Below are positions 5,998 to 6,200 of a stretch of 6,200 bases of DNA, one piece after another. The stretch covers positions 1-6,200 of the forward strand of contig CAMWRL010000109.1 of the NCBI GenBank assembly GCA_947176685.1, given 5' to 3'. A program made the translations under genes and the position numbers. The notes beneath the pieces were generated by a model that was not told where the DNA came from, made no database searches, and worked only from the letters and a program-made list of their open reading frames with translations. The stretch is from an uncultured Ruminococcus sp. (GTDB lineage Bacteria > Bacillota > Clostridia > Oscillospirales > Ruminococcaceae). Within the stretch, counting starts at the first letter, position 1; each line of letters begins with the position of its first letter.

Positions 5998-6026
5998 TTG
6001 ACAAATGCGCAATTTTGTGATATGAT
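5998..6026 (+). promoter_or_regulatory. Promoter of the SRP RNA gene
   Basis: TTGACA (5998-6003), a 17-bp spacer and TATGAT (6021-6026), with TG-A extended -10 at 6018-6020. A near-consensus promoter is expected for an abundant housekeeping RNA. The start should fall near 6033, about 34 nt before the SRP RNA closing helix. Confidence 0.85.
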
Positions 6027-6032
6027 ATTATA

Positions 6033-6053
6033 CAGAGCATTATGTCTGCTCTG
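6033..6053 (+). other. Hairpin at the 5' end of the SRP RNA precursor
   Basis: CAGAGCA (6033-6039) and TGCTCTG (6047-6053) form a perfect 7-bp stem with a 7-nt loop. It begins within a base or two of the predicted transcription start, so the precursor would carry a 5'-terminal stem-loop ahead of the SRP fold. It may guide 5' processing or stabilise the precursor; alternatively it is a DNA operator just downstream of the promoter. It is not followed by a T-run, so it is not a terminator. Confidence 0.5.
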
Positions 6054-6066
6054 ATTTCAGGGATAG

Positions 6067-6199
6067 ATTCCGGAATATAGATGTGTGGGCCCTGTGCAAC
6101 AAGACCCCGTGAACCATGTCAGGCGGGAGACCGAGCAGCATTAAGCGGATTGTTTTGTGTGCCGCAGCAAGCCTGCACATCTATGCTCCGGAATTTTTT
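6067..6199 (+). ncRNA. ffs: Small-type signal recognition particle RNA (4.5S-like)
   Basis: RNA core of the signal recognition particle; it binds Ffh and helps recruit FtsY during membrane targeting of nascent proteins. The conserved apical region is visible: GTGAACCATGTCAGG (6110-6124) on the 5' side, and AGCAGCATTAAG (6134-6145) on the 3' side, giving the CAGG/AGCA symmetric loop that binds the Ffh M domain. The tip is CGG-GAGA-CCG (6124-6133), a GNRA tetraloop in place of the usual GGAA. The basal helix pairs ATAGATGTG (6077-6085 approx.) with CACATCTAT, and an outer 8-bp helix pairs ATTCCGGA (6067-6074) with TCCGGAAT (6187-6194). No Alu domain is seen, so it is the small type. The database-style core would be roughly 6083-6180. 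Mature ends are not defined by sequence. Confidence 0.93.
6187..6199 (+). terminator. SRP RNA terminator using the RNA's own closing helix
   Basis: TCCGGAAT followed by a T6 run (6194-6199). The 3' arm has no local partner; it pairs over about 110 nt with ATTCCGGA at 6067-6074. Termination therefore appears to rely on closing the full SRP RNA helix. The window ends one base later, so a further terminator downstream cannot be excluded. Confidence 0.6.
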
Positions 6200-6200
6200 G

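Noticed and set aside
1..6200. CRISPR array, insertion sequence, tRNA or prophage attachment site
   Set aside because: No regular repeat-spacer pattern, transposase, terminal inverted repeats or cloverleaf was seen; the only RNA gene is the SRP RNA.

Overview
The window looks like chromosomal DNA of a low-GC Gram-positive anaerobe, most likely a Clostridia member of the Ruminococcus/Oscillospiraceae type. The clues are AT-rich intergenic DNA, strong Shine-Dalgarno sites, extended -10 promoters, a lipoprotein with a Glu/Thr-rich linker, and a small-type SRP RNA. The genus is an inference; no marker here fixes it.

Layout. Positions 1-116 hold a promoter-like sequence firing leftward out of the window, three 10-bp-phased TTRTCGG repeats behind it, and a rightward intrinsic terminator. 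Positions 117-353 have no credible gene but contain several short perfect dyads. A strong promoter (354-382) then starts a rightward cluster of five tightly packed genes: a NatA-type ABC ATPase (432-1172), an ABC-2 permease (1159-2493), an 83-aa acidic, Cys-rich protein of unknown function (2499-2750), a lipoprotein with a 16-residue duplicated linker (2765-3940), and a 192-aa (or 189-aa) protein of unknown function (3949-4518). Gene junctions are -14, +5, +14 and about -1/+8 nt, with no internal promoter or terminator seen, so this reads as one operon.

The operon meets a leftward two-gene unit head-on: a DPM1/GtrB-like polyprenyl-phosphate glycosyltransferase (5851-4862), joined by an ATGA overlap to a 118-aa hypothetical gene (4865-4509). 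The two units overlap by 10 bp at their 3' ends inside one bidirectional terminator hairpin, which supplies both stop codons and gives both proteins a KTD(V/I) tail. To the right, a divergent promoter drives the small SRP RNA (ffs), which fills the end of the window.

Functionally, the ATPase and permease should form a membrane exporter, and the lipoprotein would sit on the outer face of the membrane. The two small proteins are predicted cytosolic and unassigned. The five-gene set is the best candidate here for an undescribed system. The regulatory DNA is also notable: all four promoters share a 17-bp spacer and a TGATATNAT extended -10, the ABC promoter spacer is a near-perfect 18-bp palindrome, and TCCGGA is strongly over-represented.
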